This document shows, one piece after another, positions 17,716 to 26,012 of a stretch of 64,000 nt of DNA. Positions within the stretch are counted from its first letter, which is position 1. Every line of letters begins with the position of its first letter. The notes below the pieces were generated by a model. The model did no database searches and was not told where the DNA came from. It saw nothing but the letters and a program-made list of their open reading frames with translations. Source of the stretch: Pseudomonas marginalis (GTDB lineage Bacteria; Pseudomonadota; Gammaproteobacteria; Pseudomonadales; Pseudomonadaceae); the NCBI RefSeq assembly GCF_024169655.1, contig NZ_JALJWV010000001.1, positions 1,803,001-1,867,000 on the forward strand, given 5' to 3'. Made by a program: the position numbers and the translations under genes.

Positions 17716-18585
17716 CAACCGTTCCACATACTCCACAAACGCCCGCGCCTTGGCGCTCGCCATCCGGCCTGTCGGAAACACGGCCCATAAGTCCCGCGCC
17801 GGCAAATGCCAGTCGGTCAGCACCGGCTTCACCGCGCCACTGGCCAGTTCCGGCGCGAACATCCAAGCCGACGCCAGGGTCAGGCCCAGGTGGTTCAGCA
17901 CGGCTGCGCGTACCCCTTCCGCCGCCGTGACGTGCAAGCGACCATGGGCGACGATCGGGTATTCGCGGGCGTCTCGGGTAAACGTCCAGCGCGCACCTTC
18001 GCCCTGGGTATAGATGACCGCCGGGTGTTGCAGCAGATCGGCGGGCGTAGCGGGTTCGCCGAAGCGTTCGAAGTAGGCCGGGGTGCCCAGGATATGGCAG
18101 GGCGAAGCCCCGATCTTGCGTGCAGTCAGCCCCGAATCGCTCAGGTTGCCCATGCGCAGGGCGACGTCGATGCCTTCTTCCACCAGGTTTAGGCTGCGAT
18201 CGTCGAGCACCACTTCGATGTTCATCCCAGGGTACTGCTCCAGAAACGGCCCCAGGTGCGGCAGGATATGCAGGCTGGCAAAGGTCACGGCGGCGCTGAT
18301 GCGCAAGTTGCCCGACAGCCCGGCGCCCGCGCTGCGGGCAGCGTCGTCGGCCTCGTTGGCCTCATCGATGGCGCGCTTGGCTTTTTCGAAATACGCCAGG
18401 CCCGCTTCGGTCGGCGTCAGGCCTCGGGTTGAACGCAACACCAACCGCACTGCCAGGCGCGCTTCCAATTGCGCGACGCTCTTCGACACGGCGGGCTGGC
18501 CGATGCCCAGGCGTTTGGCGGCGGCGGAGAACGAGCCGGTTTCGACAACGTGGACGAAGGTTTCCATGGCGGTCAGGCGGTCCAT
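17704..18585 (-). CDS. LysR-family transcriptional regulator
   Basis: A 293-aa LTTR. The N-terminal winged helix-turn-helix spans MDRLTAMETFVHVVETGSFS, then AAKRLGIGQPAVSKSVAQLE (to about residue 45). The substrate-binding domain begins near residue 90 with GNLRISAAVTFASLHILPHL. I start it at ATG 18585, giving the standard MDRLTAM N-terminus. It is divergent from the metalloprotease gene with a 461-base gap. The target and effector are unknown. Confidence 0.93.
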   Translation of the reverse strand: MDRLTAMETFVHVVETGSFSAAAKRLGIGQPAVSKSVAQLEARLAVRLVLRSTRGLTPTEAGLAYFEKAKRAIDEANEADDAARSAGAGLSGNLRISAAVTFASLHILPHLGPFLEQYPGMNIEVVLDDRSLNLVEEGIDVALRMGNLSDSGLTARKIGASPCHILGTPAYFERFGEPATPADLLQHPAVIYTQGEGARWTFTRDAREYPIVAHGRLHVTAAEGVRAAVLNHLGLTLASAWMFAPELASGAVKPVLTDWHLPARDLWAVFPTGRMASAKARAFVEYVERLLNR

Positions 18586-19046
18586 CGGGTGTCCCTTGCT
18601 TGTGATTGAGCGCATCGCGACGCAGTACGGCGCACAAGCCTACGGGGAATAACCATGACTTGTCATCCGCTCCTAAACGGCGTTTATCGTATTGAAGAAG
18701 GTTGAATGGTTATGTCCTTGTCAGTGGAAGATTGGCGTAACTCACCTGCGGGTATTTCTTTAGATAATATTTTTTTAGTGTAAAAACAACCTGATATTCG
18801 CGAGGTATTTGTGTGGTTGAATATTTAAATTGCAAATGAAATCTTAGTTATCTAACTGGGTGTTACGTAGCGCGGGGATGTTGCGGCTGAAACTAAAATG
18901 GAGTTGGTCTGATGTTTTTCACTGTGCGAGATTGTCAGCGATGACGATGAGCCTGGCTCAACTAGTTTGCGTCTATCGATACTTGATCTCCGGGTCGATT
19001 TGATTCGGTCTCTTTATTTATTCGTTAACAAAGCGAGTGCCGCACA
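18586..19046. other. AT-rich intergenic region between LysR and metalloprotease genes
   Basis: A gap of 461 bases, noticeably AT-rich between about 18750 and 18900. It must hold the promoters of both divergent genes. I see no convincing -35/-10 pair for the protease and no small gene. The only clear element is the ATGAC-TT-GTCAT palindrome at 18655. Confidence 0.7.
18655..18666. promoter_or_regulatory. Candidate operator palindrome near the LysR gene
   Basis: ATGACTTGTCAT is a 12-base palindrome about 70 bases upstream of the LysR start, the usual distance of an LTTR autoregulatory site. Its length and dyad fit, but no experiment or consensus ties it to this regulator. Confidence 0.35.
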
Positions 19047-20567
19047 ATGAATGGATTTGATCTGCGTTCTGTTACTTCCCGTGCTGGTTTACCGATATCG
19101 GACCCCGGCCCGTTTGGTGCGGGCGCCACTCAGAAACCGTCCTTTACAACTGACCAGGCAGCCAAACAAATCACCCGGGAAAATCATCGTTTTCGCGACC
19201 GTAACGGCGATCAGAAGATCGACTTGCACTACACGGTCGACGCAAGTTTCACCGCCCAGCAGAAACAGCGCGTGCGCCAGGCAGTGCAAGCCTGGCAGGA
19301 TGTGGCCAATATCAATTTCCGCGAGCAGTCAAACGGTACGGACGGAACGCTCAGTATCCGCAACAACCCTCGCGGCGACCGGGGAGTTGCCGACATGCCT
19401 CATGGCGGCACGACCCGTACATCGGCCACGATCGGCACCGCGGGAAGTGCGAGTTCGCCTGCGCTGGGCAGTCACTTTTCGGTCACGGCTATTCATGAAA
19501 TCGGTCACGCCATCGGCCTGCAACATCCGGGAAACTATAACGGCGGCGGCGCCAACTACCAAAACGGCGCGGCCTATGCGCAGGACACCAAGGCACGCAC
19601 CGTGATGAGTTACTGGTCGGAACGCCATCAACCCGGCCATGACTTCAAGTCGCTCAATCCGTCCGCTCCGATGATGGACGATATCGCTGCGGCACAACGC
19701 CTGTATGGGGCCAATCACCAGACCCGCAAGACCGACACCGTCTATGGTTTCAACTCCAATACCGAGCGCGAAGTGATGAGCCTTACCAGCGCCAGGGACA
19801 AACCGGTGTTTTGCGTTTGGGATGGCGGCGGTGTGGATACGCTGGATTTTTCCGGGTTTTCCCAGGATCAGAAGATCGACCTGAATGCGGAGTCGTTCTC
19901 TGACGTGGGCGGCTTGAAGGGCAATGTGTCCATCGCCAAGGGGTGCATTATTGAGAATGCGATCGGCGGTGCCGGCCGTGATGCTTTGATTGGCAATGAC
20001 GCGGCCAATCGGCTCAAGGGCGGTGGCGGTGCTGATACGTTGAGAGGCGGAGGCGGGGCGGATACGTTTGCCTACGATAACGCCAGCGACTCTACCGCGC
20101 AGAGCCCCGACCTGATCGAGGACTTCACCAGCGGCACCGATAAGATTGACGTCTCGGGTGCGTTAAAAGCGGCGGGTATGCGTGCCCTGGTGTTTACCGA
20201 CCGGTTCAGCGGCCGTGCCGGTGAAGCGGTGCTAAAACATGATGCCAGTACGGGACGGTCGAGCCTGGCCATTGATCTGAAGGGAACGGGCAACGCGGAC
20301 ATGGTGATCAACAGCAAGGGGCAGATCAAACCGAGCGATGTACGGTGGGGTGGACCGCAGCCTGTGCCATCGCCATCGCCATCGCCATCGCCATCGCCGA
20401 CGCCGACGCCGACACTGACACCGACGCCAACCCCAACCCCGCCGCCGGGTGAAACCCCAAACGGGCCGTCCGCACTGATCGAAATGCTTGCCAAGACACT
20501 GTCAGCGCTCGTGTTACAGCTGCTGCAGTTTATCGCCCCATCGTCCAGTGGAAGGCCACGGTCGTAA
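19047..20567 (+). CDS. Serralysin-like zinc metalloprotease with proline-rich C-terminal tail
   Basis: A 506-aa M10B protease. The zinc site is HEIGHAIGLQH at residues 150-160, with catalytic E151 and the Met-turn TVMSYW (M187). An RTX-like calcium beta-roll follows around GGAGRDALIGNDAANRLKGG and GGGADTLRGGGGADTFAYD. Serralysins normally end in a type I secretion signal soon after this. Here about 65 extra residues follow: a (PS)n/(PT)n repeat, then a hydrophobic segment (ALVLQLLQFIA) and SSSGRPRS. No aprDEF exporter or inhibitor gene is adjacent. Secretion route is therefore uncertain. Confidence 0.85.
   Translation: MNGFDLRSVTSRAGLPISDPGPFGAGATQKPSFTTDQAAKQITRENHRFRDRNGDQKIDLHYTVDASFTAQQKQRVRQAVQAWQDVANINFREQSNGTDGTLSIRNNPRGDRGVADMPHGGTTRTSATIGTAGSASSPALGSHFSVTAIHEIGHAIGLQHPGNYNGGGANYQNGAAYAQDTKARTVMSYWSERHQPGHDFKSLNPSAPMMDDIAAAQRLYGANHQTRKTDTVYGFNSNTEREVMSLTSARDKPVFCVWDGGGVDTLDFSGFSQDQKIDLNAESFSDVGGLKGNVSIAKGCIIENAIGGAGRDALIGNDAANRLKGGGGADTLRGGGGADTFAYDNASDSTAQSPDLIEDFTSGTDKIDVSGALKAAGMRALVFTDRFSGRAGEAVLKHDASTGRSSLAIDLKGTGNADMVINSKGQIKPSDVRWGGPQPVPSPSPSPSPSPTPTPTLTPTPTPTPPPGETPNGPSALIEMLAKTLSALVLQLLQFIAPSSSGRPRS
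20367..20408 (+). repeat. Hexanucleotide tandem repeat coding Pro-Ser/Pro-Thr
   Basis: Five perfect CCATCG units (20367-20396) run into CCGACG units, encoding Pro-Ser then Pro-Thr dipeptides in the protease tail. Because units are six bases, copy-number change would keep frame and only lengthen or shorten the linker. Confidence 0.9.
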
Positions 20568-20597
20568 CCCCACCTACGATCCCGGCGCATCATGCCG

Positions 20598-21794
20598 TCA
20601 GGCAGTGACCACCGAGGTGTGGCGCGAAGCACTGAGAAAGCGCAGCAACGCCACCAGCGGGAACGCACTGCCCACCAGCATCACGCCCAGCCAGCCGCCG
20701 TGTTCGTACACGCTGCTGGCAATCGCCGAGCCGAAGGCACCGCCGATGAAGATGCTGGTCATGTACAGCGCGTTCAGGCGGCTGCGGCTGTTGGCATCGA
20801 GGGCGTAGATGGCGCGTTGGCCGAGGACCATGTTCATCTGCACGCAGAAGTCGAGGACCACGCCGGTCACTGCCAGGCCGATCACGCTGTACAGCGGGTG
20901 GATGAAGGCCGGCAGGAAGCTCAACACCGCAAACACCATGGCCAGCAGCGACGCACGGTGGGTGTGGCCGGCGTCGGCCAGACGCCCGGCGATGGGCGCG
21001 GCGATGGCGCCGATGGCACCGACCAGGGCGAAGATGGCGATCTGGGTCTGGCTCAGGCCATGATTGCGCACCAGCTCCAGCGGCGCGGCGGTCCAGAACA
21101 GGCTGAAGGTGGCAAACATGCAACCTTGATAAAAGGCGCGCTGGCGCAGCAGCGGTTGTTCACGCAGCAGGGTGCCGAGGGAGCGCAGCAATTGGCCATA
21201 GCTGGCGCTGTGGTCGGGCTGGCGCTTGGGGATGGTCATCAGCAAGACCACGCTGATAACGGCCATCAACGCGGCGGCGGCCATGAACATTGCACGCCAG
21301 CCGAAGTGGTCGGCGACCACGCTGGACACCGGCCGTGCCAGCAGGATACCCAGCAACAGGCCGCCCATGATGCTGCCGACCACGCGGCCACGGGACTCGG
21401 CAGGTGCCAGGTGCGCCGCCAGCGGGATCAGGATCTGCACCGACACCGAACTGAAACCGATCAACAACGAGACCAGCAGGAACAGGTTCGGTTGCTCGGT
21501 AAACGCCGCACCCAGCAGGCTGGCGATGGCGATCACCGTGGTGCTGATCATCAGCTTGCGGTTTTCCAGCAAGTCACCCAGGGGCACCAGGAAGAACAGG
21601 CCCAGGGCGTAGCCGATTTGTGTCAGCGATACGATCAGGCTGGCCATCGCAGGCGTCAGGCCGATGTCCGGTGCGATCAGTTCGATGATCGGCTGCGCGT
21701 AGTAAATGTTGGCGACGATGGCGCCGCAGCAAAACGCAAACAGCATCACCATCCCGCGGGTCATGGTGCTCGTAGCGTGGGGAGTAGCGTTCAT
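20598..21794 (-). CDS. MFS transporter
   Basis: A 398-aa major-facilitator protein with 12 predicted helices. The loop 2-3 motif appears as PLGDLLENRKLM around residues 68-79, and a second repeat copy GRLADAGHTHRAS in the second half. The start at ATG 21794 (MNATPHATST) is preceded by GAGAAC. It resembles YnfM/sugar-efflux or drug-efflux MFS proteins, but the substrate cannot be assigned. It converges on the protease gene. Confidence 0.88.
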   Translation of the reverse strand: MNATPHATSTMTRGMVMLFAFCCGAIVANIYYAQPIIELIAPDIGLTPAMASLIVSLTQIGYALGLFFLVPLGDLLENRKLMISTTVIAIASLLGAAFTEQPNLFLLVSLLIGFSSVSVQILIPLAAHLAPAESRGRVVGSIMGGLLLGILLARPVSSVVADHFGWRAMFMAAAALMAVISVVLLMTIPKRQPDHSASYGQLLRSLGTLLREQPLLRQRAFYQGCMFATFSLFWTAAPLELVRNHGLSQTQIAIFALVGAIGAIAAPIAGRLADAGHTHRASLLAMVFAVLSFLPAFIHPLYSVIGLAVTGVVLDFCVQMNMVLGQRAIYALDANSRSRLNALYMTSIFIGGAFGSAIASSVYEHGGWLGVMLVGSAFPLVALLRFLSASRHTSVVTA

Positions 21795-22000
21795 GGTGTT
21801 CTCATAAAAGCGAAGGAAGATGGCGAGCGAGAGTAAAGACAAGACTCGGCGGCGAGTAGGCTGTTGGCGGTGATATCACTCATGCCGTGAAATGATGACT
21901 GAAGCCTTGGCGTTGGCTTCGAGCCCCCATGATACATTCAGACACACCTGCCGAAACAGGCTATCCGGCAGCCTGAGAAACACGCTGAACACCAAACAAA

Positions 22001-22088
22001 TGTGGGAGCTGGCTTGCCTGCGATGTGGACACCCCGGTGTATCTGACACACCAGGGCGACGCTATCGCAGGCAAGCCAGCTCCCACAC
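22001..22088. repeat. REP-type inverted repeat doublet (CTGGCTTGCC subtype)
   Basis: TGTGGGAGCTGGCTTGCCTG at the left is mirrored by its reverse complement at the right end, about 40 bases apart. It lies in the 322-base gap between the MFS and sulfate-binding genes; nothing else was recognised in that gap. A single arm of the same subtype recurs at 24198. Confidence 0.88.
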
Positions 22089-22116
22089 GTGCTCGCCTTC
22101 CTTCAGTGGGCGCGGC

Positions 22117-23121
22117 TTACTGCCCGCTGTAGATCTGGTCAAACACCCCGCCATCGTTGAAGTGGGTTTTCTGCACGGTGCGCCAGTCGCCAAAGGTCTT
22201 CTCGACCGACAGGAAGTCGACTTTCGGGAAACGATCGGTGTACTTGGCCAGCACTTTCGGGTCACGCGGGCGCAGGTAATTGTTGGCCGCGATTTCCTGG
22301 CCTTCCGGCGACCACAGGTACTTCAGGTAGTCTTCGGCGACTGCACGCGTGCCTTTCTTCTCGACCACTTTGTCCACCACCGTGACCGGCGGCTCGGCTT
22401 CGGCGGAGACGCTTGGGTAGATCACTTCGAACTGATCGCGGCCGAATTCGCGGGCGATCATTTCCGCTTCGTTTTCAAAGGTCACCAGCACGTCGCCGAT
22501 CTGGTTGGTCATGAACGTCGTGGTGGCGGCACGGCCACCGGTGTCCAGCACGGGCGCTTGTTTGAACAGCTTGCCGACAAAGGCCTTGGCCTTGTCTTCG
22601 TCGCCACCGTTCTTCAGCACATAGCCCCAGGCCGACAAGTAGGTGTAGCGGCCGTTACCCGAGGTTTTCGGGTTGGGCACGATCACTTGCACGCCATCTT
22701 TGAGCAGGTCCGGCCAGTCTTTCAGGGCTTTCGGGTTGCCCTTGCGCACGATAAACACGGTGGCCGAGGTGAACGGCGCGCTGTTGTTCGGCAAGCGGGT
22801 GACCCAGTTGTCTGGCACCAGTTTGCCATTGTCGGCCAGGGCGTTGATGTCGGTGGCCATGTTCATGGTGATCACATCAGCCGGCAGGCCGTCGATCACC
22901 GAGCGTGCTTGTTTGCTGGAGCCCCCGAAGGACATCTGCAAGGTCAGCTTGTCGTTCGGGTGCTCGGCTTCCCAGTGTTTCTGGAAGGCGGTGTTGTAGT
23001 CCTTGTAGAAATCGCGCATCACGTCGTAGGAGACGTTGAGCAGGGTGGTCGGTGCGGCCTGGACGACGCCGGCCAATGCAAGGCCGGCGGCCAGGAGAGA
23101 GGCGCTAACGAGTTTTTTCAC
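22117..23121 (-). CDS. sbp: Periplasmic sulfate-binding protein
   Basis: A 334-aa ABC-type solute-binding protein with a signal peptide cut near VQA|APT. The family motifs LLNVSYDVMRDFYKDYN, FGGSSKQARSV and NPKTSGNGRYTYLSAWGY match sulfate/thiosulfate-binding proteins Sbp/CysP. Translation starts at GTG 23121. No cysTWA permease or ATPase genes flank it, so it must work with a transporter encoded elsewhere. Expression is probably raised by sulfur limitation, from family knowledge. Confidence 0.93.
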   Translation of the reverse strand: MKKLVSASLLAAGLALAGVVQAAPTTLLNVSYDVMRDFYKDYNTAFQKHWEAEHPNDKLTLQMSFGGSSKQARSVIDGLPADVITMNMATDINALADNGKLVPDNWVTRLPNNSAPFTSATVFIVRKGNPKALKDWPDLLKDGVQVIVPNPKTSGNGRYTYLSAWGYVLKNGGDEDKAKAFVGKLFKQAPVLDTGGRAATTTFMTNQIGDVLVTFENEAEMIAREFGRDQFEVIYPSVSAEAEPPVTVVDKVVEKKGTRAVAEDYLKYLWSPEGQEIAANNYLRPRDPKVLAKYTDRFPKVDFLSVEKTFGDWRTVQKTHFNDGGVFDQIYSGQ

Positions 23122-23216
23122 TGCTCATTCCTTGTTGTTCGAGAGTAGAGAGACGCACTTTGCCAGCGACTATAGCTGGGGGGGCATAGTCGTTTAAAGA
23201 TTAAAAAGATCTTTGC

Positions 23217-24041
23217 TTATTCCTGCTTCTTAAACAGCGCGTTGCCACACCGCGAACAAAACGCCGCGTTCGCGTCATGGGTGTTTTTCTTGCACACCGG
23301 GCAGTCCGTTTGCAACTGTTCACCGCGCATGGCATTGGCCAGTTCGGCGGTGAAAATCCCGGTGGGCACGGCGATGATCGAGTAACCGGTGATCATCACC
23401 AGCGACGAAATCACCTGGCCCAGCGGGGTTTTGGGCACGATATCGCCAAAGCCCACGGTGGTCAGGGTCACGATCGCCCAGTAGATGCCCTTGGGGATAC
23501 TGGTGAAGCCGTGCGCCGGCCCTTCGATCACGTACATCAAGGTGCCGAACACCGTTACCAGGGTGCAGACGCTGAGCAGGAACACCACGATCTTCTGTTT
23601 GCTGCCGCGCAACGCCGACATCAGGTAGTTGGCCTGCTTGAGATACGGCCCGAGCTTGAGCACCCGGAAGATCCGCAGCATGCGGATGATGCGGATGATC
23701 AGCAGGTACTGGGCGTCGCTGTAATACAGCGCGAGGATGCCGGGGACGATGGCGAGCAAGTCCACCAAACCATAGAAACTGAAGGCATAGCGCAACGGCT
23801 TGGGCGAGCAGTACAGGCGCAGGCCGTACTCGATGGCGAAGATGACGGTAAAGCCCCACTCGATGTAGGCCAGCACGTTGGCGTAGTTGTCGTGGACTTC
23901 CTGAATGCTGTCGAGGATCACCACCACCAGGCTGGCGAGAATGATCAGCAGCAGGGTGCTGTCGAAACGCCGCCCGGCGGGTGTGTCGCTCTGGAAAACC
24001 ATGACGTAGAGACGCTGGCGCCAGTCGTTGTTGCTGTCCAT
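23217..24041 (-). CDS. Voltage-gated-type potassium channel with C-terminal zinc ribbon
   Basis: A 274-aa ion-transport protein with six transmembrane segments. The S4-like helix carries arginines at 117, 120, 123 and 126. The selectivity filter TVGFGD is at 195-200. After S6 a short zinc ribbon follows with cysteines C247, C250, C262 and C265. Start is ATG 24041; the long upstream extension is not supported. The monocistronic gene's physiological role is unknown. Confidence 0.9.
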   Translation of the reverse strand: MDSNNDWRQRLYVMVFQSDTPAGRRFDSTLLLIILASLVVVILDSIQEVHDNYANVLAYIEWGFTVIFAIEYGLRLYCSPKPLRYAFSFYGLVDLLAIVPGILALYYSDAQYLLIIRIIRMLRIFRVLKLGPYLKQANYLMSALRGSKQKIVVFLLSVCTLVTVFGTLMYVIEGPAHGFTSIPKGIYWAIVTLTTVGFGDIVPKTPLGQVISSLVMITGYSIIAVPTGIFTAELANAMRGEQLQTDCPVCKKNTHDANAAFCSRCGNALFKKQE

Positions 24042-24197
24042 AACTCTCGCCCCTATCGGATATCGGGCAAGCCTAGGGGGATTCGAACGGGCTGTCCACG
24101 CAGGCTTTGTGCCGCATCCGGCGGCCGGCGCTGTAGGATAATCTGGCTGAACCCGGGGGGCGCATGATGGGTAAGTCAATGAGCCCGAGTTGTCCTC

Positions 24198-24221
24198 ATC
24201 GCAGGCAAGCCAGCTCCCACA
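24198..24221. repeat. Single REP arm
   Basis: ATCGCAGGCAAGCCAGCTCC followed by CACA is one arm of the subtype seen as a doublet at 22001. It lies 24 bases beyond the glxR stop. Confidence 0.8.
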
Positions 24222-24244
24222 CTGGCTCGCATTTCACCGCGCGC

Positions 24245-25135
24245 TTACTGATCGCGAATCGAAAAATTCGCCATATGCTCCAGCCCCTTGATCAGTGCCG
24301 AATGGTCCCAATTACCGCCACCGAGGGCGGTGCAGGTGCTGAACACTTGCTGGGTGCCGGCGGTGTTCGGCAGGTTGATCCCCAGCTCCTTGGCCCCGGC
24401 CAGCGCCAGGTTCAAATCCTTCTGGTGCAGGTTGATGCGAAAGCCCGGATCGAAGGTGCCCTTGATCATGCGTTCGCCGTGTACTTCAAGGATCTTCGAC
24501 GCGGCGAAGCCGCCCATCAGCGCTTCACGTACCTTGGCCGGGTCGGCGCCGTTTTTCGCGGCGAACAGCAGCGCTTCGGCCACCGCCTGGATGTTCAGCG
24601 CGACGATGATCTGGTTCGCCACTTTCGCCGTCTGGCCGTCGCCGTTGCCACCGACCAGAGTGATGTTCTTGCCCATGCTCTGGAACAGCGGCAAGGCACG
24701 CTCGAAGGTCTGCGGCTCGCCGCCGACCATGATGCTCAAGGTGCCGGCCTTGGCCCCGACTTCACCGCCGGACACCGGCGCATCGAGGTACTGCGCGCCG
24801 GTCTGGTTGATCCTCGCGGCGAACGCCTTGGTCGCGGTGGGGGAGATCGAACTCATGTCGATCACCACTTTGTTCGGCGACAGACCGGCGGCTACACCAT
24901 CGGCGCGGAACAGCACGTCATCGACCTGCGGGGTATCGGGCACCATGACGATGATGAATTGCGCTTCCTGGGCAACTTGCTGCGGGCTGGCCAGCGCGAT
25001 GGCGCCGGCCGCGATCAACTCGGCTGGCGCCTTGCCGTGGTGTTCGGACAGGAACAGTTGATGACCGGCTTTCTGCAGGTTGGCGGCCATGGGTTGGCCC
25101 ATGATGCCGGTGCCGATAAATCCGATTTTAGCCAT
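24245..25135 (-). CDS. glxR: Tartronate semialdehyde (2-hydroxy-3-oxopropionate) reductase
   Basis: Reduces tartronate semialdehyde to D-glycerate with NAD(P)H. The 296-aa beta-hydroxyacid dehydrogenase has the N-terminal dinucleotide motif GFIGTGIMGQPMA (residues 5-17), the substrate loop DAPVSGGEVGA and the catalytic lysine segment GDGQTAKVANQI. It is the last gene of gcl-hyi-glxR, in the order of the glyoxylate-salvage pathway. Confidence 0.93.
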   Translation of the reverse strand: MAKIGFIGTGIMGQPMAANLQKAGHQLFLSEHHGKAPAELIAAGAIALASPQQVAQEAQFIIVMVPDTPQVDDVLFRADGVAAGLSPNKVVIDMSSISPTATKAFAARINQTGAQYLDAPVSGGEVGAKAGTLSIMVGGEPQTFERALPLFQSMGKNITLVGGNGDGQTAKVANQIIVALNIQAVAEALLFAAKNGADPAKVREALMGGFAASKILEVHGERMIKGTFDPGFRINLHQKDLNLALAGAKELGINLPNTAGTQQVFSTCTALGGGNWDHSALIKGLEHMANFSIRDQ

Positions 25136-25219
25136 GAAGACATCCTCTTTTTATTAGATAGAGCGCGGTCCGCCAAACACAGGGGTTCCCAATGTGGGAG
25201 GGGGGGCGTGTCGTGCCTC

Positions 25220-26002
25220 TCAGATCGCGTTGTGGGTCTTGAGCCAACCCAAACCCGCTTCGGTGGTGGTCAACGGCTTGTATTCACAACCGACCCAACC
25301 CTGGTAACCGATGCGGTCCAAATGCTCGAACAGGAACCGATAGTTGATCTCCCCGGTCCCCGGCTCGTTGCGACCCGGGTTATCCGCCAGTTGGATATGG
25401 TTGATCTCATTCAAGTGCGCGGCCAAGGTCCGGGCCAGATCGCCTTCCATGATTTGCATGTGATAGATGTCGTATTGCAGGAACAGATTGTCACTGCCCA
25501 CCTGCTCGCGAATCGCCAGGGCCTGCGCGGTGTTGTTCAGGTAGAAGCCAGGGATGTCGCGGGTGTTGATTGCTTCCATCACCAGCTTGATACCCACCGC
25601 TTGCAGCGTGTCGGCGGCGTATTTGAGGTTGGCGACAAAGGTCTTTTCTACGGTGGCATCGTCCACGCCTTGTGGCCGGATACCTGCCAGGCAGTTGACC
25701 TGGGTGTTGCCCAGCACCTGGGCGTAGGCGATGGCCAGGTCGACCCCGGCGCGGAATTCCTCGACCCGGTCCGGGTGGCACGCCAGGCCCCGTTCGCCCT
25801 TGGCCCAGTCGCCGGCCGGTAGGTTGAACAACACTTGGGTCAGGCCGTTGGCGTCCAACTGCGCCTTGATTTCGGCAGAGCTGAATTCGTAGGGGAACAG
25901 GTACTCGACGCCTGCGAAGCCGGCATCGGCGGCCGCTTTAAAACGAGCGAGAAAAGCCTGTTCGGTGAACAGCATGGACAGGTTGGCGGCAAAGCGCGGC
26001 AT
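25220..26002 (-). CDS. hyi: Hydroxypyruvate isomerase
   Basis: Interconverts hydroxypyruvate and tartronate semialdehyde. The 260-aa TIM-barrel protein of the xylose-isomerase-like family opens with MPRFAANLSMLFTE, typical of Hyi, and has EAINTRDIPGF and metal-ligand segments such as QYDIYHMQ and EYKP near the C-terminus. ATG 26002 is preceded by GGAG on the minus strand. It lies ten bases after gcl and 84 before glxR. Confidence 0.93.
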   Translation of the reverse strand: MPRFAANLSMLFTEQAFLARFKAAADAGFAGVEYLFPYEFSSAEIKAQLDANGLTQVLFNLPAGDWAKGERGLACHPDRVEEFRAGVDLAIAYAQVLGNTQVNCLAGIRPQGVDDATVEKTFVANLKYAADTLQAVGIKLVMEAINTRDIPGFYLNNTAQALAIREQVGSDNLFLQYDIYHMQIMEGDLARTLAAHLNEINHIQLADNPGRNEPGTGEINYRFLFEHLDRIGYQGWVGCEYKPLTTTEAGLGWLKTHNAI

Positions 26003-26012
26003 AGGGTTCTCC

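Noticed and set aside
20367..20430. Repeat array considered as a CRISPR or regulatory array
   Set aside because: Units are six bases without spacers and stay in frame in the protease gene, so it is a coding microsatellite.
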